DNA from: Nocardia jiangxiensis NBRC 101359
GTDB taxonomy: Bacteria; Actinomycetota; Actinomycetes; Mycobacteriales; Mycobacteriaceae
DNA length: 64,000 nt
Direction of reading: 5' to 3'
NCBI RefSeq assembly: GCF_000308615.1
Contig: NZ_BAGB01000075.1
Coordinates: 1-64,000 of the forward strand
Below the pieces are notes generated by a model. The model was given only the letters and a program-made list of their open reading frames with translations. It had not been told where the DNA came from and made no database searches. Positions within the stretch are counted from its first letter, which is position 1. Each line of letters begins with the position of its first letter. Positions 1-9,600 of this stretch are shown in pieces. Position numbers and translations under genes: made by a program.

Positions 1-271
<271 letters not shown>

Positions 272-440
272 TCGGTTCATAGCGAACTTCGCGCGTTTGT
301 GCCTTAAAGTGATGCGCTGACCGTAATAATCCGGCGTCGGCCGGAGGGTGCGGTCGGCAGCAGAGCGAGGGTCGTTGTCGCGCAACGAAACACGGCCCCC
401 GGATCTACCGGCACGATCGGGTGCCTTACGAAGGGACTTC
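272..440 (+). promoter_or_regulatory. Intergenic region with a possible promoter for the S1 protease pair
   Basis: This 169-base gap is less GC-rich than its surroundings. It contains TTGTGC at 297-302 and a TAATAAT stretch at 324-330, which could be a -35/-10 pair, although the 21-base spacing is longer than ideal. A ribosome binding site (AAGGGA, 431-436) sits just before the ATG at 441. Confidence 0.3.
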
Positions 441-1805
441 ATGCGCAAGTTGACGGGCCGTCGCGCAACGGTCAAAGCTTCCACCGTCGCAATCGCCTCG
501 ACCCTGCTCCTGAGTCCCCTGCTCGGTACCACAACCGCCAGTGCCGCACCCGCCCCGGCAGCGCAGCTCAAAGCCGATCAGTTACCGCCCACGCTGGTGC
601 AGGCCATCGCACGCGATCTGAAGATGACCCCGGCGCAGTACCTCGATCGCGCCGCCAAGGCCCAGCAGTTGCGCGACTACGCCCGCCAGTTCCGGTCCGC
701 GCACCCGGAGCAGTTCGCCGGCGCCTGGATGACCCGGGACGGCAAACCGACCATGGCCGTCACCTCGCTCGAGGCCGCTCACACCGCATCCTCGGCCGGA
801 TATCAGACCCGGCTGGCCCCGATCTCGGCGGACAAACTGGAGGGCTCGCTCGATCAGCTCACCCAGTGGATCAACACCCTGCCCCGCCAGGTCTCCTCGG
901 CGATCAACTCGGTGGCGATCGACTTCCTGAACAGCCAGCTGGTGCTGACCGTCGCCAACACACCGGCCGGACATCTGCTGAACCTGCCGACGCTGATCGC
1001 CAATGTGAAGGTGATCCTGTCCCCCGACGCCGGCGGCCCGGTCGACCACCACCCGATGGGTGGGGACACCTACATCAGCGCGCCCACCTCGCTGAACGAC
1101 TCCCAGCTCAAGACCGTCGACGTGTGCTCGTTCGGTTTCAACAGCGTCGACTCGCACGGCACGGCGCTGAATATCAGTGCGGGACACTGTGATCCGAATC
1201 TGGGCAAGGGCAATCAGCAGGCCGGGGTGTGGGTGCCCGATCCGCGCAACCTCAAGTCGAGCCCGCAGGCGGGTTCGTTCGTGAACGCCCAGTTGGGCGG
1301 GTCGAGCGGCCTGGACTACTCGGTGATCAAGCTGACCGACCGCGCGGTGAAGGCCGGGATGGACAAGCCCTCGGTGCGCGGCGCGAACGGCACCACGCTC
1401 ACCCTCACCGGTACCGCCGAGCCGGTGACCGGCGCACCGGTGTGCAAGTCCGGACAGTCCTCGACATTCACCTGCGGCTACGTCGTCGCGGACCGGGTGG
1501 AGACACAGCTGTACACCGCGGAGGGCGAATCCAAGACCGTGCGCGGTTTCGCCAGTTCGGCGTGCACGCTGGGCGGCGACAGCGGCGGCGCGATCGTGAC
1601 CGGTACGCTTGCTCTCGGCATCACCAGCGGTTCGAACGCGGCCGACGCACCGGACTGCAAAGCGGCCAATATCGATCTCGCACAGTACGGCGGCACGGCC
1701 TCACTGGGTATCCCGATCCGGTCGATCCTCGCCGATATCGACGCCAGGTCCGGCGGCGGGCTCGGCTCGGGGATCTCGGTCCGGGTACGCCCGAATGCCG
1801 GATAA
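441..1805 (+). CDS. Secreted trypsin-fold serine protease (S1, streptogrisin/alpha-lytic type) with propeptide
   Basis: A 454-residue precursor. Residues 1-35 form a Sec signal peptide (basic start MRKLTGRR, hydrophobic core, ASAAPAP cleavage region). A roughly 180-residue pro-region (LPPTLVQAIARDLKMTPAQY and onward) matches the foldase propeptide of alpha-lytic/streptogrisin proteases. The S1 triad is visible: His249 in ISAGHCD, Asp292 in LDYSVI, Ser381 in GGDSGGAIV. Cys pairs flank the active-site segments (VCSFGF/GHCD and VCKSG/FTCGY), as in this family. The ATG at 441 is preferred over the upstream GTG at 348 because it has AAGGGA 4 bases upstream and begins a proper signal peptide. The next gene is a paralogue in tandem. 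The expected role is extracellular protein degradation; the substrate is unknown. Confidence 0.9.
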   Translation: MRKLTGRRATVKASTVAIASTLLLSPLLGTTTASAAPAPAAQLKADQLPPTLVQAIARDLKMTPAQYLDRAAKAQQLRDYARQFRSAHPEQFAGAWMTRDGKPTMAVTSLEAAHTASSAGYQTRLAPISADKLEGSLDQLTQWINTLPRQVSSAINSVAIDFLNSQLVLTVANTPAGHLLNLPTLIANVKVILSPDAGGPVDHHPMGGDTYISAPTSLNDSQLKTVDVCSFGFNSVDSHGTALNISAGHCDPNLGKGNQQAGVWVPDPRNLKSSPQAGSFVNAQLGGSSGLDYSVIKLTDRAVKAGMDKPSVRGANGTTLTLTGTAEPVTGAPVCKSGQSSTFTCGYVVADRVETQLYTAEGESKTVRGFASSACTLGGDSGGAIVTGTLALGITSGSNAADAPDCKAANIDLAQYGGTASLGIPIRSILADIDARSGGGLGSGISVRVRPNAG

Positions 1806-1904
1806 GTGTGGATTGTCCGTGAATTTCTTCTGAACGATTTCGGCGTGCGTCCCCGCGCAGCCGATTACCCGACGTGATAAGTAGGCATCAGAGTGCGAAA
1901 CCCA

Positions 1905-1910
1905 TATAGT
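1905..1910 (+). promoter_or_regulatory. -10 box TATAGT placed for a leaderless start at 1917
   Basis: TATAGT ends six bases before the ATG at 1917, so transcription would begin at or within a base of the start codon. No Shine-Dalgarno sequence precedes that ATG. The same layout recurs before several other genes in this window. Confidence 0.5.
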
Positions 1911-1916
1911 CGGCAC

Positions 1917-3266
1917 ATGCTCCTGCCACGCCATCTGCCCTCGCGCGCTGCCCGCCGCGGCTCGCGCAACCGTTTCCGCAATGCTGCGGTCGCCGCCTCC
2001 GCGGCGATGTTGGTCCTGGGCCCGCTCGCGGCAACGGCATCCGCGGATCCGGCCAAGGCTCCCACGCCGAATCTGCCGGTCGACCTGGCCACGGCCGTGC
2101 AGCGGGATCTGAAGATCTCCCCGCAGGAGTACCTGCACCGGGCCGATCTGGCACAGCACGTGAGCGACTTCGCCACCACCGCGCAGCGGGAGTACCCGCA
2201 GACCTTCGCCGGCGCCTGGCTGAACGACGCCGGTAAGGCCGTGATCGCGCTGGCTCCCGGCGCCGGTCACGACGATGCGAGCAAGGCCGCCACCACGGCC
2301 GGATACCAGGTCAAGCAGGTCGCCAAGACCGAGACCGCGCTGCGCAGCGAGAAGAACGCCTTCCAGCAGTGGCTGTCCGGACAGCCCAAGTCGGTCTCGG
2401 AGAAGGTGCGCGGCGCGGTGATCGACACCGTGAACAACGCGCTCGCGGTCCGGGTCGACAAGGCCGGACTGCCGATGCCCGGATTCATCGATCCGGCGCG
2501 GGTGATCGTGATGGCCGCCGCGCCGACCGGCCCGCAGCAGTCCGATATCGCCAAGGCTTCGGCCGTCGCGGGGCAGATGCGCACCACCCAGGTCGCCGCC
2601 GGTGACGCGTATGCCTCGGTCGCGGGCAAGATGCAGCTGATCTGCTCCTCGGGTTTCAACGGCACCGACAGCCGCGGCAACGTCGTCAACATCACCGCCG
2701 GTCACTGTGACCCGAACATCCCCGCCGCGGGCACCGCGAACGCCCCGGCCATGTACGAGGTCGCGCCGGGCGAGCACCTGGGTGCGCAGCTGGGCACCTT
2801 CCAGAAGTCGGTGCTCGGCGCACAGGACTACTCGATCGTCGCGATCAACAGCGCGGCGCGGAACCGCTTCAGCAACAACCTGGTTCGTGTTCCGGGTCAG
2901 GCGCCGCTGGCGATCACCGGCGTCGCGAATCCGGTCGTCGGCGCACCGGTCTGCAAGTCGGGTTCGCGCACCGGTTTCAGCTGCGGTGTGGTGAGCGCGG
3001 TCGACCAGGAGGTCCAGGTCGGCGATCACAACCTGGAGCACTCGTTCTCCGCGAACATCTGCGCCCTGCCCGGTGACTCCGGCGGCCCGCTGGTGTCCGG
3101 CACCAAGGCGCTGGGCGTGTCCAGCGCGTCGTCGGTGGCCGACTACCCGATCTGCGAGATCCCCAACCTGATCGGCGCCCTCACCGGCAACGCCCCGCAG
3201 CTGTTCGCTCAGCCCCTCAGCGCGGTCCTGTCCGCCAACCCGGGCCTGCGCCTGCGCACCAACTGA
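1917..3266 (+). CDS. Secreted S1-family serine protease, tandem paralogue of the upstream gene
   Basis: 449 residues with a long basic N-terminus, a hydrophobic signal segment (VAASAAMLVLGPLAATASA) and the same propeptide architecture as the gene upstream (VDLATAVQRDLKISPQEYL; FAGAWL). Triad: His263 in ITAGHCD, Asp304 in QDYSIV, Ser388 in PGDSGGPLV. The two proteins share motif order and Cys placement but differ in loops, which suggests an old tandem duplication. A GTG at 1893 is in frame, but the -10-like TATAGT at 1905-1910 favours a leaderless ATG at 1917. A strong terminator follows. The substrate is not predictable. Confidence 0.9.
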   Translation: MLLPRHLPSRAARRGSRNRFRNAAVAASAAMLVLGPLAATASADPAKAPTPNLPVDLATAVQRDLKISPQEYLHRADLAQHVSDFATTAQREYPQTFAGAWLNDAGKAVIALAPGAGHDDASKAATTAGYQVKQVAKTETALRSEKNAFQQWLSGQPKSVSEKVRGAVIDTVNNALAVRVDKAGLPMPGFIDPARVIVMAAAPTGPQQSDIAKASAVAGQMRTTQVAAGDAYASVAGKMQLICSSGFNGTDSRGNVVNITAGHCDPNIPAAGTANAPAMYEVAPGEHLGAQLGTFQKSVLGAQDYSIVAINSAARNRFSNNLVRVPGQAPLAITGVANPVVGAPVCKSGSRTGFSCGVVSAVDQEVQVGDHNLEHSFSANICALPGDSGGPLVSGTKALGVSSASSVADYPICEIPNLIGALTGNAPQLFAQPLSAVLSANPGLRLRTN

Positions 3267-3276
3267 TCTCCCCGCC

Positions 3277-3311
3277 GAAAGGGCCGACAGCACAACGCTG
3301 TCGGCCCTTTC
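3277..3311 (+). terminator. Rho-independent-type hairpin after the protease pair
   Basis: A perfect 15-base stem, GAAAGGGCCGACAGC at 3277-3291 pairing with 3297-3311, closes a five-base loop (ACAAC). It lies 10 bases after the stop codon and ends in a short CTTTC run, as is common in actinobacteria that lack long U-tracts. Confidence 0.85.
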
Positions 3312-3623
3312 GCATGCTGCACTGCCGAACCGATTGGCAGCTCAACGGCGGTGCCGGACAGTTACGGAATCCTGGGACATCCGGCATTCTGAATATATGT
3401 GCCTGATCGTGGCGGACCGACCGCGTCTCCAGCAGAGACGGCACACCTCGAGGTCACCGAATTCCGTCCACCCGAGGAAACGCCAACTCCAAGGCCGTGG
3501 CCCCCGGGTCGATTCTGGACTGACCGGAGCGCCAGGAGCGAAGCGGGGGAGCGGAGGGAGGGAAGAATCGAGCCTCAGGGGGCCTCGGCCCCGCTGGAGC
3601 GAAGCGGAGGCCAAAGGTACAGC
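3312..3623. other. Non-coding gap before the NRDE gene, with short repeats
   Basis: I see no convincing gene here. An in-frame GTG at 3399 would extend the downstream protein, but that extension is low-complexity and unlike the family. The gap holds two copies of GGAGCGAAGCG (3535-3545 and 3596-3606). It also holds a 12-base string TGATCGTGGCGG (3404-3415) that recurs inside the next gene (3670-3681), each copy preceded by GAATAT. This may be a small imperfect duplication. Confidence 0.4.
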
Positions 3624-4466
3624 ATGTGTCTGGTTTTGACGGCGTGGCGGGCGCACCCGGAATATCGGTTGATCGTGGCGGCCAACCGGGACGAGTTCTA
3701 CACCCGCCCCACCGAATCCATGCGGCGGTGGCCCGAGGTGGCGGGGTTGCTCGCGGGGCGGGATCTGGGGGCGCGAGCCGCGATCCCCGGGACCTGGCTC
3801 GGATTGATGGGCGAGGCGCATCGGTTCGCGGCGGTGACGAATGTGCGCGGACCGGGTGAGGATCGCACCGATGTGCGTTCGCGCGGTGCGCTGCTGATGG
3901 ATTTCCTGCGCGGTGAGATCGCGCCGAAGAAGTTCCTCACCGCGGTGGCGGACGCACCGGACGACTACAACGGTTACAACCTGATCGTCTCGGATCTGCA
4001 GACGCTGTGGTGGCACAGCAATCGCAGCGCGCACACTCCGCTCGAGCTTCCCCCGGGCCTGCACGGACTGTCCAACGGCGCACTGCTGGGTTCGGTGGAC
4101 AGCCTGCGCGACAACGTGGTTCGCACCGATACCGACGCACCGGCCTGGCCGAAGGTGCGCGAGGGGCTACGCGACCTCGCCGCGGTCATCGCGAACGATC
4201 CGAGTGATGTGGACGGCTGTTTCACCGTCCTGGCGGACCGGACTATCGCACCCGACGACGAATTGCCTTCCACCGGACTGCCTCTCGAACGCGAGCGCAC
4301 GGTGTCGGCGCGGTTCATCCCCAGCACCGATCACGGAACCCGGTGCAGCACAGTGCTGTTGGTCCGGGAGAACGGCGAATTCATGATCACCGAGCGATCT
4401 TTCGCCATGCGCGGACGCGATCTCGGCGAGGCGTCCTTCAGCGGCCGCCTCGAACTACCGCACTGA
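3624..4466 (+). CDS. NRDE-family protein (TANGO2-like)
   Basis: 280 residues beginning MCLVLTAW, with the family-defining AANRDEFYTRPT at about residues 18-29 and W..LAGRDLGA then GTWLG further on. The second-position Cys is conserved and becomes N-terminal after Met removal, as in Ntn-hydrolase-like folds, which is why the ATG at 3624 (AAAGG six bases upstream) is chosen. Bacterial members are soluble and poorly characterised; eukaryotic TANGO2 has been linked to heme and lipid/acyl-CoA handling. The gene is apparently monocistronic and convergent with the next two. The family assignment is firm; the function is not. Confidence 0.88.
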   Translation: MCLVLTAWRAHPEYRLIVAANRDEFYTRPTESMRRWPEVAGLLAGRDLGARAAIPGTWLGLMGEAHRFAAVTNVRGPGEDRTDVRSRGALLMDFLRGEIAPKKFLTAVADAPDDYNGYNLIVSDLQTLWWHSNRSAHTPLELPPGLHGLSNGALLGSVDSLRDNVVRTDTDAPAWPKVREGLRDLAAVIANDPSDVDGCFTVLADRTIAPDDELPSTGLPLERERTVSARFIPSTDHGTRCSTVLLVRENGEFMITERSFAMRGRDLGEASFSGRLELPH

Positions 4467-4477
4467 GCCGGAACCGC

Positions 4478-5194
4478 TCAACGACCCGGATTCGCCCACT
4501 GGGTGGTGCCGTCCTTCGCCTTCCACGTGTTCTGCAGCTCGATGACCGCCTGATTCAGCGACGGACCGCCCGCCAGGATCGTGCCCAGCACGCCGCCGCC
4601 GATCCCGCCCAGGATCAGACCGGGGATGCAGACGATCCAGAACGTCAGCACGCAGCCGACCAGACCGCCGATCACCGCGCCGATCAGACCGCCGACCGCG
4701 AAGGCCAGACCGGCCTTGGTCGCGACATCGTTGAACGCGCGCTGATTCTCGACCGCCGAGGCGACGGGCTGGGCCTGCAGCGGCTTGCCGGCGACGGTCG
4801 CGCCGACCAACCGGGGCGCGATCGGCTTGCTCAGATCCACTCCGGCGGGACGGACCGGGGTCAGATCCAGTTCGCGGCCGTCCGCGCGCAATACCGGGGT
4901 CACCGGGATCCGCACCCCGGACACCCGGAAGTCCAGCGGCAGTTCGAGCGCGACGGCCCCGGCCGAATCCTTGACGTTCACGACCCGCCGAGTCTGCCCG
5001 GGTGTTTCGCCGGGCTTGTCGACCAGCTGGAACGTGCCGTTCTTCAGCTTGGTGACGACCGTCTTCCCGACCTTCGCGGCCGAATATTCGATCTGCGGCC
5101 GGGCGGTTGCAGGATCGGCGTGCGCGGTACCCAGCGCGACGGTCATCGAGCCGATGACCAGGGCCGCCGCAGCAGCGCTTCTGCGGAACGTCAT
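4478..5194 (-). CDS. Secreted glycine-zipper protein of unknown function (paralogue A)
   Basis: 238 residues: a signal peptide (MTFRRSAAAAALVIGSMTVA, ending near HADPA), a roughly 120-residue beta-rich region (VSGVRIPVTPVL), then a hydrophobic glycine-zipper segment (AVGGLIGAVIGGLVGCV and LGGIGGGVLGTILAGGPS) with two Cys nine positions apart. Such GxxxG stretches insert in or associate with membranes. The start ATG is at 5194: both paralogues carry the same TTGGAA(A/T)ACCGAATGA context, giving GGA seven bases before ATG. I do not recognise a named family. The adjacent gene is clearly homologous. Confidence 0.8.
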   Translation of the reverse strand: MTFRRSAAAAALVIGSMTVALGTAHADPATARPQIEYSAAKVGKTVVTKLKNGTFQLVDKPGETPGQTRRVVNVKDSAGAVALELPLDFRVSGVRIPVTPVLRADGRELDLTPVRPAGVDLSKPIAPRLVGATVAGKPLQAQPVASAVENQRAFNDVATKAGLAFAVGGLIGAVIGGLVGCVLTFWIVCIPGLILGGIGGGVLGTILAGGPSLNQAVIELQNTWKAKDGTTQWANPGR

Positions 5195-5286
5195 TCGGTA
5201 TTCCAATCCCTCATCAGTTTCGGCCGTGATCTTAGCCGAACGGGCCGCATCGGGCCGGGCTTACCGCCACGGGCGGATATACGACA

Positions 5287-5319
5287 CCGGCCCACTCGCC
5301 GAAAAGGCGAGCGGGCCGG
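5287..5319 (-). terminator. Hairpin between the two glycine-zipper genes
   Basis: A 14-base stem with one A/C mismatch (5287-5300 with 5306-5319) and a GAAAA loop lies 12 bases beyond the TAA at 5331. It probably ends the longer paralogue's transcript, so the two genes would be separate units. Confidence 0.75.
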
Positions 5320-5330
5320 TGTGTTCGGAA

Positions 5331-6164
5331 TTACTTGTGCGCCGCCGACGTGGTGGGACTGACGCCCACCGCCTGCGCCCACTTGGTCTTACCGGCCGGC
5401 TTCTGCAGCGTGCTGATCAGATCCATACCAGCCGCGACCAGGGTCGGACCACCGGCGGCGATGGTGCCGACGATGCCGCCGAGGGTCGCGCCGATCGGGA
5501 TACCGGCGATGCAGCCCACACCGAACAGCGGCAGACCGAAGATGCAGCCGACGACCGCGCCGATGGCCATGCCCACGAAGCTGCCGATACCGGTGGCCAG
5601 GCCGAACTTCGTCGCGAAGTCGGTCATCGCGGCGTTGTCCTCCTGCGGCGAGGCGATGTCCTTGGCCTGCGGCGCGGCACTCGGCTTGGCCTGCGAGGTC
5701 GTGTTCGACGCGGCCTTCGGCTCGGCCTGCGCTACGACGCCCGGGTTGGCCTGCACCGATGCGATCGGCTCGGGGACCACGGTCTCTTTCGTGATTTTCG
5801 CGCCGGCGGGCTTCTGCGGCGTCAGCTGCAGAACCTTGCCGTTCTCTTTCACAACCGGCACGACCGGAATCTGCACGCCGGAGATGCGGTAATCCACCGG
5901 CATTTCCATAGCGATTTTTCCGGCCTTGTTTTTGACATTGATAATTTGCTGTGGCTTTGCCTGCGGCGTCGCGCCGGGCTTCTGCACCACCTGGAAGGTT
6001 CCCCCCTGCAGGGTGGCCACTACCGCCTTGTCCACCAGCTTGACCGAGTAGTCGATCGCGTCTGCGGCCGGCTTCGGAGCGGGGGCGGCGTGCGCGGTAC
6101 CGACAGCGGCGGTCATCGCACCGATGACCAGTGCGGCGCCCGCGGTAGCGGTGCGGAACTTCAT
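5331..6164 (-). CDS. Secreted glycine-zipper protein of unknown function (paralogue B)
   Basis: 277 residues with the same layout as the neighbouring gene: a signal peptide (MKFRTATAGAALVIGAMTAA, cleavage near AHAAPA), a beta-rich region (ISGVQIPVVPVVKENGK), and a glycine zipper (GLATGIGSFVGMAIGAVVGC then GIPIGATLGGIVGTIAAGGP). It differs by an inserted Ala/Gln/Pro/Lys-rich linker at about residues 140-185 (SQAKPSAAPQAK) and a C-terminal extension. The two Cys in the zipper are kept. The function is unknown. Duplication followed by insertion of a disordered linker is inferred. Confidence 0.8.
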   Translation of the reverse strand: MKFRTATAGAALVIGAMTAAVGTAHAAPAPKPAADAIDYSVKLVDKAVVATLQGGTFQVVQKPGATPQAKPQQIINVKNKAGKIAMEMPVDYRISGVQIPVVPVVKENGKVLQLTPQKPAGAKITKETVVPEPIASVQANPGVVAQAEPKAASNTTSQAKPSAAPQAKDIASPQEDNAAMTDFATKFGLATGIGSFVGMAIGAVVGCIFGLPLFGVGCIAGIPIGATLGGIVGTIAAGGPTLVAAGMDLISTLQKPAGKTKWAQAVGVSPTTSAAHK

Positions 6165-6637
6165 TCGGTTTTCCAATCATCAACGGGTGCCGCGGTGTGC
6201 CTCCTCTCCGCGAGAGCTCACGCATCCCTCGAGTCGCTGCCACATCGGTACCGCCGATGGGCGCGGCCTACGGGAACCCTCCCCGAGCAGAGTGGAGATT
6301 TACACAGCAAGCAGGACGCGCTGAGCCTAATCGAACGGTCCCCCGGAAGCGACATCCATTTCCCACCATTTGGGGTACGCGTGTCCTTCCCCGGAGGCGA
6401 AATTGCCGGGATTTACCGTTATACCGATTCACATCACCGCAAACGCCCAGGACAGTACGTGAGCCGACTCACACACGAGGGCCCATGAGCCCCGGCACGC
6501 TGGGGCGTATCAGCTTGCGATCATAGAGTGGACAGCTAAGTTACCGGCGGGTAACTTACTGGCAGTTAGTATGCGAGACAACCCTGGCGGCAACAGCCCT
6601 GCCGCCGATGCTCGTTGAACCGAAGGAAGGTCGCGAC
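6165..6637. other. Divergent intergenic region upstream of the etfD-like gene
   Basis: 473 bases separate the divergent glycine-zipper and etfD-like genes. Apart from the palindrome at 6537-6558 and the candidate -10 box at 6567-6572, I see no gene or RNA. A GAAGGAAGG ribosome binding site lies at 6622-6630. Confidence 0.5.
6537..6558. promoter_or_regulatory. Palindromic operator upstream of the etfD-like gene
   Basis: A perfect inverted repeat with nine-base arms, TAAGTTACC / GGTAACTTA, around a GGCG centre. A -10-like TAGTAT lies at 6567-6572, so a protein bound here would sit on the core promoter of the downstream gene. The size and symmetry fit a TetR-family dimer; a regulator of fatty-acid use would suit the target, but that identity is a guess. 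Confidence 0.65.
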
Positions 6638-9600
6638 ATGAATGCCCTGACAGTGACGCTGGGCACGATCGGAGTGGTGTTCAGCCTGTTGGCTTGGGCG
6701 TCATTCCTGGGCGGCGTCGGCAAGATGGTCCGTGCCATCCGGCTCGGACAATCCGCACCGGACCGCTGGCGGCCGTTCCTGCCCCGCCTGAAGACGATGA
6801 TCGTCGAGTTCCTGGCCCACACCCGGATGGTCAAGTTCCGGACCGTCGGCTGGGCGCACTGGCTCGTGATGATCGGCTTCCTGGCCGGGTTCATCCTGTA
6901 CTTCGAGGCGTACGGGCAGACCTTCGATCCCGAGTTCCACTGGCCGATCTTCGGCAATTGGCACATCTACCACTTCATGGACGAGCTGCTCGGCATCGCG
7001 ACCGTGATCGGCATCCTGGTGCTGATCGTGATTCGCCAGCTCAACCACCCCCGGGTGCCCGCCCGGCTGTCCCGCTTCTCGGGTTCGGCGTTCGGCGCGG
7101 CCTACGCGATCGAGGCGATCGTGTTCATCGAAGGCATCGGCATGGTCCTGGTGAAGGCCGGCAAGATCGCCACCTATCACGAGTCGACCGCGTGGACCGA
7201 CTTCTTCACCATGCAGGTGGCCAAGCTGCTCCCCAGCAGCGTGGCGCTGGTCGCGGTGTTCGCGTTCGTCAAGATGGTGTCCGGCAGCACCTTCCTGCTG
7301 CTGGTCGGCCGCAACATCAACTGGGGTGTGGCGTGGCACCGGTTCGCGGCGTTCTTCAACATCTACTTCAAGCGTGAGGACGACGGCGGCGTCGCGCTGG
7401 GTGCGGCCAAGCCGATGACGTCCAACGGCAAAGCCCTGCTGGACATGGAGGAGATCGATCCCGACAACGACACCCTGGGCGTCGGCAAGGTCGAGGACTT
7501 CTCCTGGAAGGGCTGGCTGGACTTCACCACCTGCACCGAATGCGGTCGCTGCCAGTCGCAGTGCCCGGCGTGGAACACCGGTAAGCCGTTGTCTCCCAAG
7601 CTGTTGATCATGTCGCTGCGCGACCACGGACAGGCCAAGGCGCCGTATCTGCTGGCCGGTGGCCGCAAGGATATGGGCGGGGACGAGATCGGCCTGGTCG
7701 ATGCCGAGGGCAAGCCGAACGAGGCCGCGCTGGCGCAGATCTCGGAGGCGGCGCGGACCGAGGCCGAGCGGCCGCTGGTCGGTGCGCAGGATGTGAACGG
7801 CATCATCGATCCCGAGGTGCTGTGGAGCTGCACCACCTGTGGCGCGTGCGTCGAGCAGTGCCCGGTGGATATCGAGCACGTCGACCACATCATCGATATG
7901 CGTCGTTACCAGGTGCTGATCGAATCGGAGTTCCCGTCCGAGCTGGCGGGCCTGTTCAAGAATCTGGAGAACAAGGGCAACCCCTGGGGTCAGAACGCCA
8001 AGGACCGGCTCAACTGGATCTCCGAGCTGGACTTCGACATTCCGGTGTTCGGCAAGGACGCCGACAGCTTCGACGGTTACGAGTACCTGTTCTGGGTCGG
8101 CTGCGCCGGTGCGTACGAGGACCGCGCGAAGAAGACCACCAAGGCGGTCGCCGAACTGCTGGCCACCGCGGGCGTGAAGTTCATGGTGCTCGGTCAGGAG
8201 GAGACCTGCACCGGTGATTCGGCCCGTCGCGCGGGTAACGAATTCCTGTTCCAGCAGTTGGCCATGCAGAACATCGAGACGTTCAACTCGGTGTTCGAGG
8301 GTATCGAGCAGTCCAAGCGGAAGATCGTCGTCACCTGTGCACACTGCTTCAACGCGCTGAACAACGAATATCCGCAGGTGGGCGGCAATTACGAGGTCGT
8401 GCACCACACCCAGTTGCTGAACCGCCTGGTGCGCGGGAAGCAGCTCGTGCAGGTCAAGCCGGTGTCGGAGAAGGTCACCTACCACGACCCGTGCTACCTG
8501 GGCCGGCACAACAAGATCTACAACGCGCCCCGCGAACTGATGGGCGCCTCGGGCGCGACGGTGACCGAAATGCCGCGGCACGGCGAACGTTCCATGTGCT
8601 GTGGCGCCGGTGGCGCGCGCATGTGGATGGAGGAGCAGCTCGGTAAGCGGATCAACCTGGACCGGGTGGACGAGGCACTCTCGACGCTGGACGGCGGCAA
8701 CTCGCCGTCGATGATCGCCACCGGCTGCCCGTTCTGCCGCGTCATGCTCACCGACGGCGTGACCGCGCGCAAGGATTCGGGCGAGGTCGGCCAGGGCGTC
8801 GAGGTGGTCGATGTGGCGCAGCTGATGCTGCAGTCCATCGAGCGGGTCGAACCGGCGACGTTGTCGCAGAACCTGACGGTGATCCAGGAGCCCAAGGCCG
8901 AGCCGGAACCCGAGCCCGCCGCACCTGCTGCGGAGGCGGCACCGGCCGCGGAACCCGCTGCCGCCGCGGAGGCGAAACCCGCTGCCCCCAACGGACTCGC
9001 GATGAAGGGCGGGGCCAAGGCGCCCGGCGGCGGACTGTCCATGAAGGGTGGCGGCAAGGCCCCCGGTGGCGGACTGTCGATGAAGGGCGCGGCCAAGGCG
9101 CCCGGCGCGAAGGCCGAACCGGCTGCGGCTGCGGCGGATTCGGCCGAAGCTCCGGCGGCTCCCGCACCCGCCAAGGGCCTGTCCATGAAGGGTGCGGCGA
9201 AAGCGCCCGGCGGCAAGGGACTCGCGATGAAGGGCGCGGCGAAAGCACCCGGGGCCAAGGCGACACCCGCTCCGGCCGAGACCGAATCCGCCGCGGAAGC
9301 TCCCGCCGCACCCGCGGCCAAGCCCGGCGGCCTGTCGATGAAGGGCGCTGCCAAGGCCCCCGGCGGCAAGGGTCTGGCCATGAAGGGCGGCATCAAGGCT
9401 CCCGGCGCGAAGTCTGCCGGAAGTGATTCCGAGGCAGGCGAATCCACCCCGGCCGAATCTGCTGCGGCTACCGAGCAGTCCGCGGCTACCGAATCGGCTC
9501 CGGCCGCATCGGAGTCCAAGCCGACGGTCGCCGCCAAGGGCTTGGCGATGAAGTCCGGATTCAAACGCCCCGGACCGAAGGCCCCCGGCGCGGCGAAACC

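Noticed and set aside
3399..3623. N-terminal extension of the NRDE protein from an in-frame GTG at 3399
   Set aside because: The extension is low-complexity and would hide the conserved second-position Cys; the ATG at 3624 has its own ribosome binding site.
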